Shown piece by piece: positions 32,421 to 34,281 of a stretch of 34,281 nt of DNA. The first letter of the stretch is position 1. Each line of letters begins with the position of its first letter. The translations under genes and the position numbers were made by a program. A model generated the notes under the pieces. It did not search any database, was not told the DNA's origin, and saw only the letters and a list, made by a program, of their open reading frames with translations. The DNA is from JBFEYJ01 sp041562215 (lineage in GTDB: Bacteria; Pseudomonadota; Gammaproteobacteria; Thiohalomonadales; Thiohalomonadaceae): NCBI GenBank assembly GCA_041562215.1, contig JBFEYJ010000009.1, positions 1-34,281 of the forward strand. The letters run 5' to 3'.

Positions 32421-33218
32421 ATGTTTCACAAGAGTCGCTTTACAAACCTCCTACTGATCGCCACGCTCTGTTATAGCACCGGCCTGACAGCCGAAGAATA
32501 CACTCTGCTCATCTTTCCGGTACTGCCGCAAGAACAAATCCAGAAGACCTATCAACCTCTCGTCAAATATCTTTCCGCTGAAACCGGGCATCATTTCACC
32601 ATCCACACCACCACAAACTTTCTCGGTCACTGGGAAACTATCAAAAAAGGAAAATACGACCTGATGCTTGATGGCCCGCATTTCACGGGTTTTCGCCTGA
32701 AAAAACTCAACTACAAGGTCTTGGCGAGGTTTCCTGACTCTGTTAGTTACACCCTGGTTGCTGGTGAAAACCAGATGGTCCTGGAAGCCGAAGAACTCAT
32801 CGGCAAGATCATTGCCACCACTCCCTCACCGGCACTTGGCGCATTACGCCTTTATGAACTCTATCCAAACCCTCTGCGCCAACCTCAGATCATGGAAGCC
32901 AATGATTCGACCACAGCGGTCGATTATGTTCTTCGAGGTAAGGCAGATGCCGCTATTATTCCGGCATCAATGGTCAATAATTACCCGCAACTAAGCACAG
33001 TACTCAATACCGAACAGGTCCCTGCTCCAGCCCTATCTGCATCTCCCGAAATGGCAGCGGAAGTCCAACAGCAGATCACTAAAGCGCTCCTGGAGGCTGA
33101 TCAAAGCACCGAGGGGAAAAAAGCCTTGGAAGCAATCAAGATTGCACGTTTCGAGGCATCGGATGGCAAAGAATACCTACCTTATACGATGCTGCTGAAA
33201 GGAGTGTGGGGATACTAA
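32421..33218 (+). CDS. PhnD-like periplasmic substrate-binding protein, orphan
   Basis: This 265-residue protein has a signal peptide (hydrophobic LLLIATLCYSTGLTA, cleavage expected before EEY). It has the fold pattern of phosphate/phosphonate-type binding proteins (PF12974): an opening strand LLIFPVLPQEQIQKTYQPLV and then KKGKYDLMLDGPHFTGF, where YDLMLDGP matches the family's (Y/A)D(L/V)xxxGP signature. A second lobe follows with GKADAAIIPASMV. The ATG at 32421 suits the GAGGG ribosome site; an ATG at 32415 is too close to it. No permease or ATPase gene accompanies it, so it may serve a distant transporter or act as a sensor-type binding protein. Ligand is unknown. Confidence 0.8.
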   Translation: MFHKSRFTNLLLIATLCYSTGLTAEEYTLLIFPVLPQEQIQKTYQPLVKYLSAETGHHFTIHTTTNFLGHWETIKKGKYDLMLDGPHFTGFRLKKLNYKVLARFPDSVSYTLVAGENQMVLEAEELIGKIIATTPSPALGALRLYELYPNPLRQPQIMEANDSTTAVDYVLRGKADAAIIPASMVNNYPQLSTVLNTEQVPAPALSASPEMAAEVQQQITKALLEADQSTEGKKALEAIKIARFEASDGKEYLPYTMLLKGVWGY

Positions 33219-33253
33219 GCGGTTCGGCGTAATCAGCGGCGACCTTGTGTAAA

Positions 33254-33739
33254 CTACAAGTGTTTTCGGCGGATATCCTCCATTAGGCCAGCTGCAGCCG
33301 CCTCGACCATTTCGTACACCCTGTCGAATCCATCAGGGCCACCGTAGTAAGGATCCGGTACCTCCTCTTCACTGCGTTGCGGTGCAAACCCCATAAACAG
33401 GTTAATCTTGTGATGATGCTCAGTCGGAGAACTGTTGATCAGATTACGATAATTATCCCGATCCATCACCAAAATGTAATCGAACTTCTCGAAATCGGGA
33501 TGATCCACGCGGCGTGCACGCTGATGACTGAGGTCAATTCCATGGCACATTGCCGTTTGCTGTGATCGCGGATCAGGCGCTTCACCCACATGATAGGCAT
33601 GGGTACCCGCGGAATCCACCGCGATCCTCTCCGAGAGCCCCTCCTTTTTGACCCGATCCTCAAACAGACCGTGGGCTAACGGTGAACGACAGATATTGCC
33701 CATGCAAACGAATAAAACGTTTATCTTTCTCTCATCCAT
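33254..33739 (-). CDS. Low-molecular-weight protein-tyrosine phosphatase
   Basis: A cytoplasmic phosphatase of 161 residues from the ATG at 33739. The active-site loop is VLFVCMGNICRSP (C-x5-R-S) and the general acid lies in VPDPYYGG, so both catalytic elements are intact. The HxG-type segment AVDSAGTHAYHVGEAPDPRS is standard. The upstream extension to 33847 has no homology. In enterobacteria such enzymes (Wzb, Etp) act with tyrosine kinases on capsule synthesis. No such kinase is nearby, so this stand-alone form, as in many proteobacteria, has an unknown target. Confidence 0.93.
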   Translation of the reverse strand: MDERKINVLFVCMGNICRSPLAHGLFEDRVKKEGLSERIAVDSAGTHAYHVGEAPDPRSQQTAMCHGIDLSHQRARRVDHPDFEKFDYILVMDRDNYRNLINSSPTEHHHKINLFMGFAPQRSEEEVPDPYYGGPDGFDRVYEMVEAAAAGLMEDIRRKHL

Positions 33740-33927
33740 AACAATTCCCGAAAAACAGTAAAAGGTGAATCCTTGTATTTTGCCACACCGGCCTACACTA
33801 CTAGAAGCCATCTTTAAATCAGGGATCGTGTGGTGAAACAAGGTCAAAGCCTTCGAGGAGAGCGTTTACATTGAGTAAATAAGCACCCTGAGAAAGCTTT
33901 TTTAGATAACAGCCTGGGGAAACAACT

Positions 33928-34203
33928 TTGCCTGACTACTCTGTACAGCAATTGCGTAAACTTATTGGCATAGAGGTCATACACCAGGGCTTATGCTGCC
34001 GGATCATTGAGATTCTTGAACATGAACCGGCTCTGGTGCTGCAGTCCACAGGTCCACGTGAAGGGATCCAGGACAACCAATTCGGCGACCCACACCGACG
34101 TGTCGCCGAGGTCTACACCATTCCCCTGTACGATGAACTACACCCCGGTGAAAACCACCCCGATTTTCTTGCCCTCGACATGAATAACTGCCCAGACTCC
34201 TAA
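33928..34203 (+). CDS. Small conserved-looking hypothetical protein
   Basis: A 91-residue soluble acidic protein starting at a TTG with GGGGA about 8 nt upstream. It opens SVQQLRKLIGIEVIHQGLCCRIIEILEHEPALVL, a pattern of short strands, and ends with LHPGENHPDFLALDMNNCPDS. It has no membrane segment and no catalytic motif that I recognise. Codon-position composition looks like a real gene. It is the last gene in the window and divergent from the phosphatase gene, 188 bp away. Function is unknown. Confidence 0.6.
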   Translation: MPDYSVQQLRKLIGIEVIHQGLCCRIIEILEHEPALVLQSTGPREGIQDNQFGDPHRRVAEVYTIPLYDELHPGENHPDFLALDMNNCPDS

Positions 34204-34281
34204 GCACTGGATAGCCAGCCTGTATGACGCCCGTTTGTCGTCAAAGGTACAAGCGATCGGGATGGTGATTTAGGCCTGAAG

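Overview
This window is a chromosomal segment of a gammaproteobacterium. Two gene orders known from E. coli and Pseudomonas identify it. The first is uvrY-uvrC-pgsA-glyW-cysT-leuZ. The second is rne / rluC-HAD-sppA / yceF / yceD-rpmF-plsX-fabH-fabD-fabG-acpP-fabF-pabC-mltG. Moderate GC content, a two-subunit pyruvate carboxylase and a serT-yccA pair fit a Chromatiales-like or sulfur-oxidiser-like lineage, but I cannot fix the genus. Most of the window is housekeeping core genome. I see no transposase, phage gene, CRISPR array or rRNA.

Layout. 1-2601 (minus) is a large open frame running off the left edge. It encodes a predicted lipoprotein with an 11-residue tandem repeat. 2602-3441 has no supportable gene. 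3442-3875 (minus) holds tRNA-Leu(UAA), tRNA-Cys(GCA) and tRNA-Gly(GCC), with two hairpin terminators and two good promoters. 3937-7230 (minus) is pgsA, uvrC and uvrY. 7386-9940 (minus) holds a membrane-anchored dynamin-like GTPase and a TPR protein. 9941-10629 looks empty. 10630-10719 is tRNA-Ser(UGA), divergent from yccA, which is followed by a terminator and two small ORFs. 12118-20570 (minus) is the ten-gene yceD-rpmF-fatty-acid-synthesis-pabC-mltG block.

20771-24015 (plus) is pycA-pycB, and 24220-24798 is yceF. 24831-25802 (minus) is a class-3-like lipase. 25937-28567 (minus) is sppA, a HAD phosphatase and rluC. 28940-32227 (plus) is rne with a long leader. The right end has an orphan PhnD-like periplasmic protein, a low-molecular-weight tyrosine phosphatase and a 91-residue unknown.

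How it fits together. The central block makes ribosomal protein L32, phospholipid precursors (PlsX) and fatty acids (FabH, D, G, F and ACP), then folate precursor (PabC) and the glycan-chain terminase MltG. It is led by a near-consensus promoter placed so close to the yceD start that the transcript would be almost leaderless. Intercistronic hairpins, after rpmF and after acpP, sit where expression should step down. PycA-PycB and the lipase interrupt the rne-fab synteny block. PycA-PycB would supply oxaloacetate.

The most unusual items are: the repeat-bearing lipoprotein; an in-frame 39-codon repeat expansion in the RNase E tail; an 82-nt nested palindrome after rne; a tRNA T-arm-like sequence acting as a terminator hairpin; and the leaderless-looking yceD promoter. 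I found no convincing new multi-gene system. All calls come from reading the sequence; no database search was possible.
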